Notes under the pieces: model-generated
What the model was told of the DNA's origin: nothing
Database searches by the model: none
What the model saw: only the letters and a program-made list of their open reading frames with translations
Made by a program: the position numbers and the translations under genes
From: Charina bottae
Taxonomy: Eukaryota; Chordata; Lepidosauria; Squamata; Charinaidae
Assembly (NCBI GenBank): GCA_023362775.1
Contig: JALMGJ010000137.1
Coordinates: 47,417 to 111,416 of the forward strand
Reading direction: 5' to 3'
Length of the DNA stretch: 64,000 bases
Shown here: positions 49,667 to 62,500 of the stretch, piece by piece
Numbering within the stretch: position 1 is the first letter of the stretch
Layout of the letters: every line of letters starts with the position of its first letter

Positions 49667-51480
49667 TGAGATTCGGGGTTGAATTTAAGGGTTAGAGGCA
49701 CTTTTGGATGCTTGATTTGGGACGGCATGATTTTTGGCCCAAAAATCGAAAAATTCCTGACCGCGGAGTCAGGAAACCCTCCCGGGATGGGCCGGACCGA
49801 ATGAGGTCAAATTGAAAAACGAAGGCCGCCATGAGATTTGGGGTTGAATTTAAGAGTTATGGGCACTTTTGGGTGCTTGATTTGGGACGGCATGATTTTT
49901 GGCCCAAAAATCGAAAAATTCCTGACCGCGGAGTCAGGAAACCCTCCCGGGATGGGCCGGACCGAATGAGGTCAAATTGAAAAACGAAGGCCGCCATGAG
50001 ATTCGGGGTTGAATTTAAGGGTTAGAGGCAGTTTTGGATGCTTGATTTGGGACGGCATGATTTTTGGCCCAAAAATCGAAAAATTCCTGACCGCGGAGTC
50101 AGGAAACCCTCCCGGGATGGGCCGGACCGAATGAGGTCAAATTGAAAAACGAAGGCCTCCATGAGATTCGGGGTTGAATTTAAGGGTTAGGGGCACTTTT
50201 GGATGCTTGATTTGGGACGGCATGATTTTTGGCCAAAAAATCGAAAAATTCCTGACCGCGGAGTCAGGAAACCCTCCCGGGATGGGCCGGACCGAATGAG
50301 GTCAAATTGGAAAACGAAGGCCGCCATGAGATTCGGGGTTGAATTTAAGGGTTAGAGGCACTTTTGGATGCTTGATTTGGGACGGCATGATTTTTGGCCC
50401 AAAAATCGAAAAATTCCTGACCGCGGAGTCAGGAAACCCTCCCGGGATGGGTCGGACCGAATGAGGTCAAATTGAAAAACGAAGGCCGCCATGAGATTCA
50501 GGGTTGAATTTAAGGGTTAGAGGCACTTTTGGATGCTTGATTTGGGACGGCATGATTTTTGGCCCAAAAATCGAAAAATTCCTGACCGCGGAGTCAAGAA
50601 ACCCTCCCGGGTTGGGCCGGACCGAATGAGGTCAAATTGAAAAACGAAGGCCGCCATGAGATTCGGGATTGATTTTAAGGGTTAGAGGCACTTTTGGATG
50701 CTTGATTTGGGATGGCATGATTTTTGGCCCAAAAATCGAAAAATTGCTGACCGCGGAGTCAGGAAACCCTCCCGGGATGGGCCGGACCGAATGAGGTCAA
50801 ATTGAAAAACGAAGGCCTCCATGAGATTCGGGGTTGAATTTAAGGGTTAGGGGCACTTTTGGATGCTTGATTTGGGACGGCATGATTTTGGCCAAAAAAT
50901 CGAAAAATTCCTGACCGCGGAGTCAGGAAACCCTCCCGGGATGGGCCGGACCGAATGAGGTCAAATTGGAAAACGAAGGCCGCCATGAGATTCGGGGTTG
51001 AATTTAAGGGTTAGAGGCACTTTTGGATGCTTGATTTGGGACGGCATGATTTTTGGCCCAAAAATCGAAAAATTCCTGACCGCGGAGTCAGGAAACCCTC
51101 CCGGGATGGGTCGGACCGAATGAGGTCAAATTGAAAAACGAAGGCCGCCATGAGATTCGGGGTTGAATTTAAGGGTTAGAGGCACTTTTGGATGCTTGAT
51201 TTGGGACGGCATGATTTTTGGCCAAAAAATCGAAAAATTCCTGACCGCGGAGTCAGGAAACCCTCCCGGGATGGGCCGGACCGAATGAGGTCAAATTGGA
51301 AAACGAAGGCCGCCATGAGATTCGGGGTTGAATTTAAGGGTTAGAGGCACTTTTGGATGCTTGATTTGGGACGGCATGATTTTTGGCCCAAAAATCGAAA
51401 AATTCCTGACCGCGGAGTCAGGAAACCCTCCCGGGATGGGTCGGACCGAATGAGGTCAAATTGAAAAACGAAGGCCGCCA
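49667..51480. repeat. 11-mer higher-order repeat, copy 1 (1814 bp)
   Basis: Order: standard; E-type (49832); GGCAGTTTT; GGCCTCC-preceded GGCCAAAAAATC; GGGTCGGACC; GATTCAGGG with AGTCAAGAAACC and GGGTTGGGCC; GATTCGGGATTG with GGGATGGCATG and GCTGACC; GGCCTCC-preceded unit with a lost T (CATGATTTTGGCC, 50881); GGGTCGGACC; then two further units. The lost-T tag recurs 1814 bp downstream. Confidence 0.87.
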
Positions 51481-53294
51481 TGAGATTCGGGGTTGAATTT
51501 AAGGGTTAGAGGCACTTTTGGATGCTTGATTTGGGACGGCATGATTTTTGGCCCAAAAATCGAAAAATTCCTGACCGCGGAGTCAGGAAACCCTCCCGGG
51601 ATGGGCCGGACCGAATGAGGTCAAATTGAAAAACGAAGGCCGCCATGAGATTTGGGGTTGAATTTAAGAGTTATGGGCACTTTTGGGTGCTTGATTTGGG
51701 ACGGCATGATTTTTGGCCCAAAAATCGAAAAATTCCTGACCGCGGAGTCAGGAAACCCTCCCGGGATGGGCCGGACCGAATGAGGTCAAATTGAAAAACG
51801 AAGGCCGCCATGAGATTCGGGGTTGAATTTAAGGGTTAGAGGCAGTTTTGGATGCTTGATTTGGGACGGCATGATTTTTGGCCCAAAAATCGAAAAATTC
51901 CTGACCGCGGAGTCAGGAAACCCTCCCGGGATGGGCCGGACCGAATGAGGTCAAATTGAAAAACGAAGGCCTCCATGAGATTCGGGGTTGAATTTAAGGG
52001 TTAGGGGCACTTTTGGATGCTTGATTTGGGACGGCATGATTTTTGGCCAAAAAATCGAAAAATTCCTGACCGCGGAGTCAGGAAACCCTCCCGGGATGGG
52101 CCGGACCGAATGAGGTCAAATTGGAAAACGAAGGCCGCCATGAGATTCGGGGTTGAATTTAAGGGTTAGAGGCACTTTTGGATGCTTGATTTGGGACGGC
52201 ATGATTTTTGGCCCAAAAATCGAAAAATTCCTGACCGCGGAGTCAGGAAACCCTCCCGGGATGGGTCGGACCGAATGAGGTCAAATTGAAAAACGAAGGC
52301 CGCCATGAGATTCAGGGTTGAATTTAAGGGTTAGAGGCACTTTTGGATGCTTGATTTGGGACGGCATGATTTTTGGCCCAAAAATCGAAAAATTCCTGAC
52401 CGCGGAGTCAAGAAACCCTCCCGGGTTGGGCCGGACCGAATGAGGTCAAATTGAAAAACGAAGGCCGCCATGAGATTCGGGATTGAATTTAAGGGTTAGA
52501 GGCACTTTTGGATGCTTGATTTGGGATGGCATGATTTTTGGCCCAAAAATCGAAAAATTGCTGACCGCGGAGTCAGGAAACCCTCCCGGGATGGGCCGGA
52601 CCGAATGAGGTCAAATTGAAAAACGAAGGCCTCCATGAGATTCGGGGTTGAATTTAAGGGTTAGGGGCACTTTTGGATGCTTGATTTGGGACGGCATGAT
52701 TTTGGCCAAAAAATCGAAAAATTCCTGACCGCGGAGTCAGGAAACCCTCCCGGGATGGGCCGGACCGAATGAGGTCAAATTGGAAAACGAAGGCCGCCAT
52801 GAGATTCGGGGTTGAATTTAAGGGTTAGAGGCACTTTTGGATGCTTGATTTGGGACGGCATGATTTTTGGCCCAAAAATCGAAAAATTCCTGACCGCGGA
52901 GTCAGGAAACCCTCCCGGGATGGGTCGGACCGAATGAGGTCAAATTGAAAAACGAAGGCCGCCATGAGATTCGGGGTTGAATTTAAGGGTTAGAGGCACT
53001 TTTGGATGCTTGATTTGGGACGGCATGATTTTTGGCCCAAAAATCGAAAAATTCCTGACCGCGGAGTCAAGAAACCCTCCCGGGTTGGGCCGGACCGAAT
53101 GAGGTCAGATTGAAAAACGAAGGCCGCCATGAGATTCGGGGTTGAATTTAAGGGTTAGAGGCACTTTTGGATGCTTGATTTGGGACGGCATGATTTTTGG
53201 CCCAAAAATCGAAAAATTCCTGACCGCGGAGTCAGGAAACCCTCCCGGGATGGGTCGGACCGAATGAGGTCAAATTGAAAAACGAAGGCCGCCA
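51481..53294. repeat. 11-mer higher-order repeat, copy 2
   Basis: Units 1-9 (51481-52964) follow copy 1 unit for unit, including GATTCAGGG, GGGTTGGGCC and the lost T at 52695. A difference is GGATTGAATTT here against GGATTGATTTT near 50666. Units 10-11 differ: AGTCAAGAAACC here in place of GGCCAAAAAATC. Confidence 0.86.
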
Positions 53295-55437
53295 TGAGAT
53301 TCGGGGTTGAATTTAAGGGTTAGAGGCACTTTTGGATGCTTGATTTGGGACGGCATGATTTTTGGCCCAAAAATCGAAAAATTCCTGACCGCGGAGTCAA
53401 GAAACCCTCCCGGGTTGGGCCGGACCGAATGAGGTCAAATTGAAAAACGAAGGCCGCCATGAGATTCGGGGTTGAATTTAAGTGTTAGAGGCACTTTTGG
53501 ATGCTTGATTTGGGACGGCATGATTTTTGGCAAAAAATCGAAATATTCCTGACCGCGGAGTCAGGAAACCTTCCCGTGATGGGCCGGACCGAATGAGGTC
53601 AAATTGAAAAACGAAGGCCGCCATGAGATTCGGGATTGAATTTAAGGGTTAGAGGCACTTTTGGATGCTTGATTTGGGACGGCATGATTTTTGGCCCAAA
53701 AATCGAAAAATTCCTGACCGCGGAGTCAGGAAACCCTCCCGGGATGGGCCGGACCGAATGAGGTCAAATTGAAAAACGAAGGCCACCATGAGATTCGGGG
53801 TTGAATTTAAGGATTAGAGGCACTTTTGGATGCTTGATTTGGGACGGCATGATTTTTGGCCCAAAAATCGAAAAATTACTGACCGCGGAGTCAGGAAACC
53901 CTCCCGGGATGGGCCGGACCGAATGAGGTCAAATTGAAAAACGAAGGCCGCCATGAGATTCGGGGTTGAATTTAAGGGTTAGAGGCACTTTTGGATGCTT
54001 GATTTGGGACGGCATGATTTTTGGCCCAAAAATCGAAAAATTCCTGACCGCGGAGTCAGGAAACCCTCCCGGGATGGGCCGGACCGAATGAGGTCAAATT
54101 GAAAAACGAAGGCCACCATGAGATTCGGGGTTGAATTTAAGGGTTAGAGGCACTTTTGGATGCTTGATTTGGGACGGCATGATTTTTGGCCCAAAAATCG
54201 AAAAATTACTGACCGCGGAGTCAGGAAACCCTCCCGGGATGGGCCGGACCGAATGAGGTCAAATTGAAAAACGAAGGCCGCCATGAGATTCGGGGTTGAA
54301 TTTAAGGGTTAGAGGCACTTTTGGATGCTTGATTTGGGACGGCATGATTTTTGGCCCAAAAATCGAAAAATTCCTGACCGCGGAGTCAGGAAACCCTCCC
54401 GGGATGGGCCGGACCGAATGAGGTCAAATTGAAAAACGAAGGCCGCCATGAGATTCGGGGTTGAATTTAAGGGTTAGAGGCAGTTTTGGATGCTTGATTT
54501 GGGACGGCATGATTTTTGGCCCAAAAATCGAAAAATTCCTGACCGCGGAGTCAGGAAACCCTCCCGGGATGGGCCGGACCGAATGAGGTCAAATTGAAAA
54601 ACGAAGGCCTCCATGAGATTCGGGGTTGAATTTAAGGGTTAGGGGCACTTTTGGATGCTTGATTTGGGACGGCATGATTTTTGGCCAAAAAATCGAAAAA
54701 TTCCTGACCGCGGAGTCAGGAAACCCTCCCGGGATGGGCCGGACCGAATGAGGTCAAATTGGAAAACGAAGGCCGCCATGAGATTCGGGGTTGAATTTAA
54801 GGGTTAGAGGCACTTTTGGATGCTTGATTTGGGACGGCATGATTTTTGGCCCAAAAATCGAAAAATTCCTGACCGCGGAGTCAGGAAACCCTCCCGGGAT
54901 GGGTCGGACCGAATGAGGTCAAATTGAAAAACGAAGGCCGCCATGAGATTCGGGGTTGAATTTAAGGGTTAGAGGCACTTTTGGATGCTTGATTTGGGAC
55001 GGCATGATTTTTGGCCCAAAAATCGAAAAATTCCTGACCGCGGAGTCAAGAAACCCTCCCGGGTTGGGCCGGACCGAATGAGGTCAAATTGAAAAACGAA
55101 GGCCGCCATGAGATTCGGGGTTGAATTTAAGGGTTAGAGGCACTTTTGGATGCTTGATTTGGGACGGCATGATTTTTGGCAAAAAATCGAAATATTCCTG
55201 ACCGCGGAGTCAGGAAACCTTCCCGTGATGGGCCGGACCGAATGAGGTCAAATTGAAAAACGAAGGCCGCCATGAGATTCGGGATTGAATTTAAGGGTTA
55301 GAGGCACTTTTGGATGCTTGATTTGGGACGGCATGATTTTTGGCCCAAAAATCGAAAAATTGCTGACCGCGGAGTCAGGAAACCCTCCCGGGATGGGCCG
55401 GACCGAATGAGGTCAAATTGAAAAACGAAGGCCTCCA
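53295..55437. repeat. Composite satellite block with two F-type dimers
   Basis: Thirteen units mixing segments found in the flanking HORs: GGGTTGGGCC unit (53295), F-type dimer (53460), GGCCACC with AAGGATTAG and ACTGACC, GGCAGTTTT with GGCCTCC and GGGTCGGACC as in the 11-mer, then a second F-type dimer (55109). The two F units are 1649 bp apart. Confidence 0.83.
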
Positions 55438-57415
55438 TGAGATTCGGGGTTGAATTTAAGGGTTAGGGGCACTTTTGGATGCTTGATTTGGGACGGCATG
55501 ATTTTGGCCAAAAAATCGAAAAATTCCTGACCGCGGAGTCAGGAAACCCTCCCGGGATGGGCCGGACCGAATGAGGTCAAATTGGAAAACGAAGGCCGCC
55601 ATGAGATTCGGGGTTGAATTTAAGGGTTAGAGGCACTTTTGGATGCTTGATTTGGGACGGCATGATTTTTGGCCCAAAAATCGAAAAATTCCTGACCGCG
55701 GAGTCAGGAAACCCTCCCGGGATGGGTCGGACCGAATGAGGTCAAATTGAAAAACGAAGGCCGCCATGAGATTCGGGGTTGAATTTAAGGGTTAGAGGCA
55801 CTTTTGGATGCTTGATTTGGGACGGCATGATTTTTGGCCCAAAAATCGAAAAATTCCTGACCGCGGAGTCAAGAAACCCTCCCGGGTTGGGTCGGACCGA
55901 ATGAGGTCAAATTGAAAAACGAAGGCCGCCATGAGATTCGGGGTTGAATTTAAGTGTTAGAGGCACTTTTGGATGCTTGATTTGGGACGGCATGATTTTT
56001 GGCAAAAAATCGAAATATTCCTGACCGCGGAGTCAGGAAACCTTCCCGTGATGGACCGGACCGAATGAGGTCAAATTGAAAAACGAAGGCCGCCATGAGA
56101 TTCGGGATTGAATTTAAGGGTTAGAGGCACTTTTGGATGCTTGATTTGGGACGGCATGATTTTTGGCCCAAAAATCGAAAAATTCCTGACCGCGGAGTCA
56201 GGAAACCCTCCCGGGATGGGCCGGACCGAATGAGGTCAAATTGAAAAACGAAGGCCACCATGAGATTCGGGGTTGAATTTAAGGATTAGAGGCACTTTTG
56301 GATGCTTGATTTGGGACGGCATGATTTTTGGCCCAAAAATCGAAAAATTACTGACCGCGGAGTCAGGAAACCCTCCCGGGATGGGCCGGACCGAATGAGG
56401 TCAAATTGAAAAACGAAGGCCGCCATGAGATTCGGGGTTGAATTTAAGGGTTAGAGGCACTTTTGGATGCTTGATTTGGGACGGCATGATTTTTGGCCCA
56501 AAAATCGAAAAATTCCTGACCGCGGAGTCAGGAAACCCTCCCGGGATGGGCCGGACCGAATGAGGTCAAATTGAAAAACGAAGGCCACCATGAGATTCGG
56601 GGTTGAATTTAAGGGTTAGAGGCACTTTTGGATGCTTGATTTGGGACGGCATGATTTTTGGCCCAAAAATCGAAAAATTACTGACCGCGGAGTCAGGAAA
56701 CCCTCCCGGGATGGGCCGGACCGAATGAGGTCAAATTGAAAAACGAAGGCCGCCATGAGATTCGGGGTTGAATTTAAGGGTTAGAGGCACTTTTGGATGC
56801 TTGATTTGGGACGGCATGATTTTTGGCCCAAAAATCGAAAAATTCCTGACCGCGGAGTCAGGAAACCCTCCCGGGATGGGCCGGACCGAATGAGGTCAAA
56901 TTGAAAAACGAAGGCCGCCATGAGATTCGGGGTTGAATTTAAGGGTTAGAGGCACTTTTGGATGCTTGATTTGGGACGGCATGATTTTTGGCCCAAAAAT
57001 CGAAAAATTACTGACCGCGGAGTCAGGAAACCCTCCCGGGATGGGCCGGACCGAATGAGGTCAAATTGAAAAACGAAGGCCACCATGAGATTCGGGGTTG
57101 AATTTAAGGGTTAGAGGCACTTTTGGATGCTTGATTTGGGACGGCATGATTTTTGGCCCAAAAATCGAAAAATTACTGACCGCGGAGTCAGGAAACCCTC
57201 CCGGGATGGGCCGGACCGAATGAGGTCAAATTGAAAAACGAAGGCCGCCATGAGATTCGGGGTTGAATTTAAGGGTTAGAGGCACTTTTGGATGCTTGAT
57301 TTGGGACGGCATGATTTTTGGCCCAAAAATCGAAAAATTGCTGACCGCGGAGTCAGGAAACCCTCCCGGGATGGGCCGGACCGAATGAGGTCAAATTGAA
57401 AAACGAAGGCCTCCA
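55438..57415. repeat. 12-mer higher-order repeat of the right arm, copy 1 (1978 bp)
   Basis: Order: GGCCTCC-preceded unit with the lost T; GGGTCGGACC; AGTCAAGAAACC with GGGTTGGG; F-type; GATTCGGGATTG; GGCCACC with AAGGATTAG and ACTGACC; standard; GGCCACC with ACTGACC; standard; ACTGACC; GGCCACC with ACTGACC; GCTGACC. It is two bases short of 12 x 165 because the first unit and the F unit each lack one base. Confidence 0.87.
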
Positions 57416-58573
57416 TGAGATTCGGGGTTGAATTTAAGGGTTAGGGGCACTTTTGGATGCTTGATTTGGGACGGCATGATTTTGGCCAAAAAATCGAAAA
57501 ATTCCTGACCGCGGAGTCAGGAAACCCTCCCGGGATGGGCCGGACCGAATGAGGTCAAATTGGAAAACGAAGGCCGCCATGAGATTCGGGGTTGAATTTA
57601 AGGGTTAGAGGCACTTTTGGATGCTTGATTTGGGACGGCATGATTTTTGGCCCAAAAATCGAAAAATTCCTGACCGCGGAGTCAGGAAACCCTCCCGGGA
57701 TGGGTCGGACCGAATGAGGTCAAATTGAAAAACGAAGGCCGCCATGAGATTCGGGGTTGAATTTAAGGGTTAGAGGCACTTTTGGATGCTTGATTTGGGA
57801 CGGCATGATTTTTGGCCCAAAAATCGAAAAATTCCTGACCGCGGAGTCAAGAAACCCTCCCGGGTTGGGCCGGACCGAATGAGGTCAAATTGAAAAACGA
57901 AGGCCGCCATGAGATTCGGGGTTGAATTTAAGTGTTAGAGGCACTTTTGGATGCTTGATTTGGGACGGCATGATTTTTGGCAAAAAATCGAAATATTCCT
58001 GACCGCGGAGTCAGGAAACCTTCCCGTGATGGGCCGGACCGAATGAGGTCAAATTGAAAAACGAAGGCCGCCATGAGATTCGGGATTGAATTTAAGGGTT
58101 AGAGGCACTTTTGGATGCTTGATTTGGGACGGCATGATTTTTGGCCCAAAAATCGAAAAATTCCTGACCGCGGAGTCAGGAAACCCTCCCGGGATGGGCC
58201 GGACCGAATGAGGTCAAATTGAAAAACGAAGGCCACCATGAGATTCGGGGTTGAATTTAAGGATTAGAGGCACTTTTGGATGCTTGATTTGGGACGGCAT
58301 GATTTTTGGCCCAAAAATCGAAAAATTACTGACCGCGGAGTCAGGAAACCCTCCCGGGATGGGCCGGACCGAATGAGGTCAAATTGAAAAACGAAGGCCG
58401 CCATGAGATTCGGGGTTGAATTTAAGGGTTAGAGGCACTTTTGGATGCTTGATTTGGGACGGCATGATTTTTGGCCCAAAAATCGAAAAATTCCTGACCG
58501 CGGAGTCAGGAAACCCTCCCGGGATGGGCCGGACCGAATGAGGTCAAATTGAAAAACGAAGGCCACCATGAGA
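57416..58573. repeat. 12-mer higher-order repeat of the right arm, partial copy 2
   Basis: The first seven units follow copy 1 at an offset of 1978 bp, with two single-base differences noted (GGGTCGG against GGGCCGG in the third unit, ATGGACCGG against ATGGGCCGG in the F unit). Matching stops in the eighth unit (58569), which reads GATTTGGGG and CCTGACC. Confidence 0.86.
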
Positions 58574-59560
58574 TTTGGGGTTGAATTTAAGGGTTAGAGG
58601 CACTTTTGGATGCTTGATTTGGGACGGCATGATTTTTGGCCCAAAAATCGAAAAATTCCTGACCGCGGAGTCAGGAAACCCTCCCGGGATGGGCCGGACC
58701 GAATGAGGTCAAATTGAAAAACGAAGGCCGCCATGAGATTCGGGGTTGAATTTAAGGGTTAGAGGCACTTTTGGATGCTTGATTTGGGACGGCATGATTT
58801 TTGGCCCAAAAATCGAAAAATTCCTGACCGCGGAGTCAGGAAACCCTCCCGGGATGGGCCGGACCGAATGAGGTCAAATTGAAAAACGAAGGCCGCCATG
58901 AGATTCGGGGTTGAATTTAAGGGTTAGAGGCACTTTTGGATGCTTGATTTGGGACGGCATGATTTTTGGCCCAAAAATCGAAAAATTACTGACCGCGGAG
59001 TCAGGAAACCCTCCCGGGATGGGGCCGGACCGAATGAGGTCAAATTGAAAAACGAAGGCCACCATGAGATTCGGGGTTGAATTTAAGGGTTAGAGGCACT
59101 TTTGGATGCTTGATTTGGGACGGCATGATTTTTGGCCCAAAAATCGAAAAATTACTGACCGCGGAGTCAGGAACCCTCCCGGGATGGGCCGGACCGAATG
59201 AGGTCAAATTGAAAAACGAAGGCCGCCATGAGATTCGGGGTTGAATTTAAGGGTTAGAGGCACTTTTGGATGCTTGATTTGGGGACGGCATGATTTTTGG
59301 CCCAAAAATCGAAAAATTCCTGACCGCGGAGTCAGGAAACCCTCCCGGGATGGGCCGGACCGAATGAGGTCAAATTGAAAAACGAAGGCCGCCATGAGAT
59401 TCGGGGTTGAATTTAAGGGTTAGGGGCACTTTTGGATGCTTGATTTGGGACGGCATGATTTTTGGCCCAAAAATCGAAAAATTCCTGACCGCGGAGTCAG
59501 GAAACCCTCCCGGGATGGGGCCGGACCGAATGAGGTCAAATTGAAAAACGAAGGCCGCCA
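58574..59560. repeat. Satellite block with homopolymer indels
   Basis: About six units, mostly standard or ACTGACC type, carrying extra or missing bases in short runs: ATGGGGCCGG (59019), AGGAACCCTCC (59169), TTGGGGACGG (59279), ATGGGGCCGG (59515). Only satellite sequence is present. Confidence 0.82.
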
Positions 59561-62500
59561 TGAGATTTGGGGTTGAATTTAAGAGTTATGGGCACTTTTG
59601 GGTGCTTGATTTGGGACGGCATGATTTTTGGCCCAAAAATCGAAAAATTCCTGACCGCGGAGTCAGGAAACCCTCCCGGGATGGGCCGGACCGAATGAGG
59701 TCAAATTGAAAAACGAAGGCCACCATGAGATTCGGGGTTGAATTTAAGGGTAAGAGGCACTTTTGGATGCTTGATTTGGGACGGCATGATTTTTGGCCCA
59801 AAAATCGAAAAATTCCTGACCGCGGAGTCAGGAAACCCTCCCGGGATGGGCCGGACCGAATGAGGTCAAATTGAAAAATGAAGGCCGCCATGAGATTCGG
59901 GGTTGAATTTAAGGGTTAGGGGCACTTTTGGATGCTTGATTTGGGACGGCATGATTTTTGGCCCAAAAATCGAAAAATTCCTGACCACGGAGTCAGGAAA
60001 CCCTCCCGGGATGGGCCGGACCGAATGAGGTCAAATTGAAAAACGAAGGCCGCCATGAGATTTGGGGTTGAATTTAAGAGTTATGGGCACTTTTGGGTGC
60101 TTGATTTGGGACGGCATGATTTTTGGCCCAAAAATCGAAAAATTCCTGACCGCGGAGTCAGGAAACCCTCCCGGGATGGGCCGGACCGAATGAGGTCAAA
60201 TTGAAAAACGAAGGCCTCCATGAGATTCGGGGTTGAATTTAAGGGGTAAGAGGCACTTTTGGATGCTTGATTTGGGACGGCATGATTTTTGGCCCAAAAA
60301 TCGAAAAATTCCTGACCGCGGAGTCAGGAAACCCTCCCGGGATGGGCCGGACCGAATGAGGTCAAATTGAAAAATGAAGGCCGCCATGAGATTCGGGGTT
60401 GAATTTAAGGGTTAGGGGCACTTTTGGATGCTTGATTTGGGACGGCATGATTTTTGGCCCAAAAATCGAAAAATTGCTGACCACGGAGTCAGGAAACCCT
60501 CCCGGGATGGGCCGGACCGAATGAGGTCAAATTGAAAAACGAAGGCCGTCATGGGATTTGGGGTTGAATTTAAGAGTTATGGGCACTTTTGGATGCTTGA
60601 TTTGGGACGGCATGATTTTTGGCCCAAAAATCGAAAAATTCCTGACCGCGGAGTCAGGAAACCCTCCCGGGATGGGCCGGACCAAATGAGGTCAAATTGA
60701 AAAACGAAGGCCACCATGAGATTCGGGGTTGAATTTAAGGGTTAGAGGCACTTTTGGATGCTTGATTTGGGACGGCATGATTTTTGGCCCAAAAATCGAA
60801 AAATTACTGACCGCGGAGTCAGGAAACCCTCCCGGGATGGGCCGGACCGAATGAGGTCAAATTGAAAAACGAAGGCCACCATGAGATTCGGGGTTGAATT
60901 TAAGGGTAAGAGGCACTTTTGGATGCTTGATTTGGGACGGCATGATTTTTGGCCCAAAAATCGAAAAATTCCTGACCGCGGAGTCAGGAAACCCTCCCGG
61001 GATGGGCCGGACCGAATGAGGTCAAATTGAAAAATGAAGGCCGCCATGAGATTCGGGGTTGAATTTAAGGGTTAGGGGCACTTTTGGATGCTTGATTTGG
61101 GACGGCATGATTTTTGGCCCAAAAATCGAAAAATTGCTGACCACGGAGTCAGGAAACCCTCCCGGGATGGGCCGGACCGAATGAGGTCAAATTGAAAAAA
61201 CGAAGGCCGTCATGGGATTTGGGGTTGAATTTAAGAGTTATGGGCACTTTTGGATGCTTGATTTGGGACGGCATGATTTTTGGCCCAAAAATCGAAAAAT
61301 TCCTGACCGCGGAGTCAGGAAACCCTCCCGGGATGGGCCGGACCGAATGAGGTCAAATTGAAAAACGAAGGCCACCATGAGATTCGGGGTTGAATTTAAG
61401 GGTTAGAGGCACTTTTGGATGCTTGATTTGGGACGGCATGATTTTTGGCCCAAAAATCGAAAAATTACTGACCGCGGAGTCAGGAAACCCTCCCGGGATG
61501 GGCCGGACCGAATGAGGTCAAATTGAAAAACGAAGGCCGCCATGAGATTCGGGGTTGAATTTAAGGGTTAGAGGCACTTTTGGATGCTTGATTTGGGACG
61601 GCATGATTTTTGGCCCAAAAATCGAAAAATTCCTGACCGCGGAGTCAGGAAACCCTCCCGGGATGGGCCGGACCGAATGAGGTCAAATTGAAAAACGAAG
61701 GCCGCCATGAGATTCGGGGTTGAATTTAAGGGTTAGGGGCACTTTTGGATGCTTGATTTGGGGACGGCATGATTTTTGGCCCAAAAATCGAAAAATTGCT
61801 GACCGCGGAGTCAGGAAACCCTCCCGGGATGGGCCGGACCGAATGAGGTCAAATTGAAAAACGAAGGCCGCCATGAGATTTGGGGTTGAATTTAAGAGTT
61901 ATGGGCACTTTTGGGTGCTTGATTTGGGACGGCATGATTTTTGGCCCAAAAATCGAAAAATTCCTGACCGCGGAGTCAGGAAACCCTCCCGGGATGGGCC
62001 GGACTGAATGAGGTCAAATTGAAAAACGAAGGCCACCATGAGATTCGGGGTTGAATTTAAGGGTAAGAGGCACTTTTGGATGCTTGATTTGGGACGGCAT
62101 GATTTTTGGCCCAAAAATCGAAAAATTCCTGACCGCGGAGTCAGGAAACCCTCCCGGGATGGGCCGGACCGAATGAGGTCAAATTGAAAAATGAAGGCCG
62201 CCATGAGATTCGGGGTTGAATTTAAGGGTTAGGGGCACTTTTGGATGCTTGATTTGGGACGGCATGATTTTTGGCCCAAAAATCGAAAAATTCCTGACCA
62301 CGGAGTCAGGAAACCCTCCCGGGATGGGCCGGACCGAATGAGGTCAAATTGAAAAACGAAGGCCGCCATGAGATTTGGGGTTGAATTTAAGAGTTATGGG
62401 CACTTTTGGGTGCTTGATTTGGGACGGCATGATTTTTGGCCCAAAAATCGAAAAATTCCTGACCGCGGAGTCAGGAAACCCTCCCGGGATGGGCCGGACC

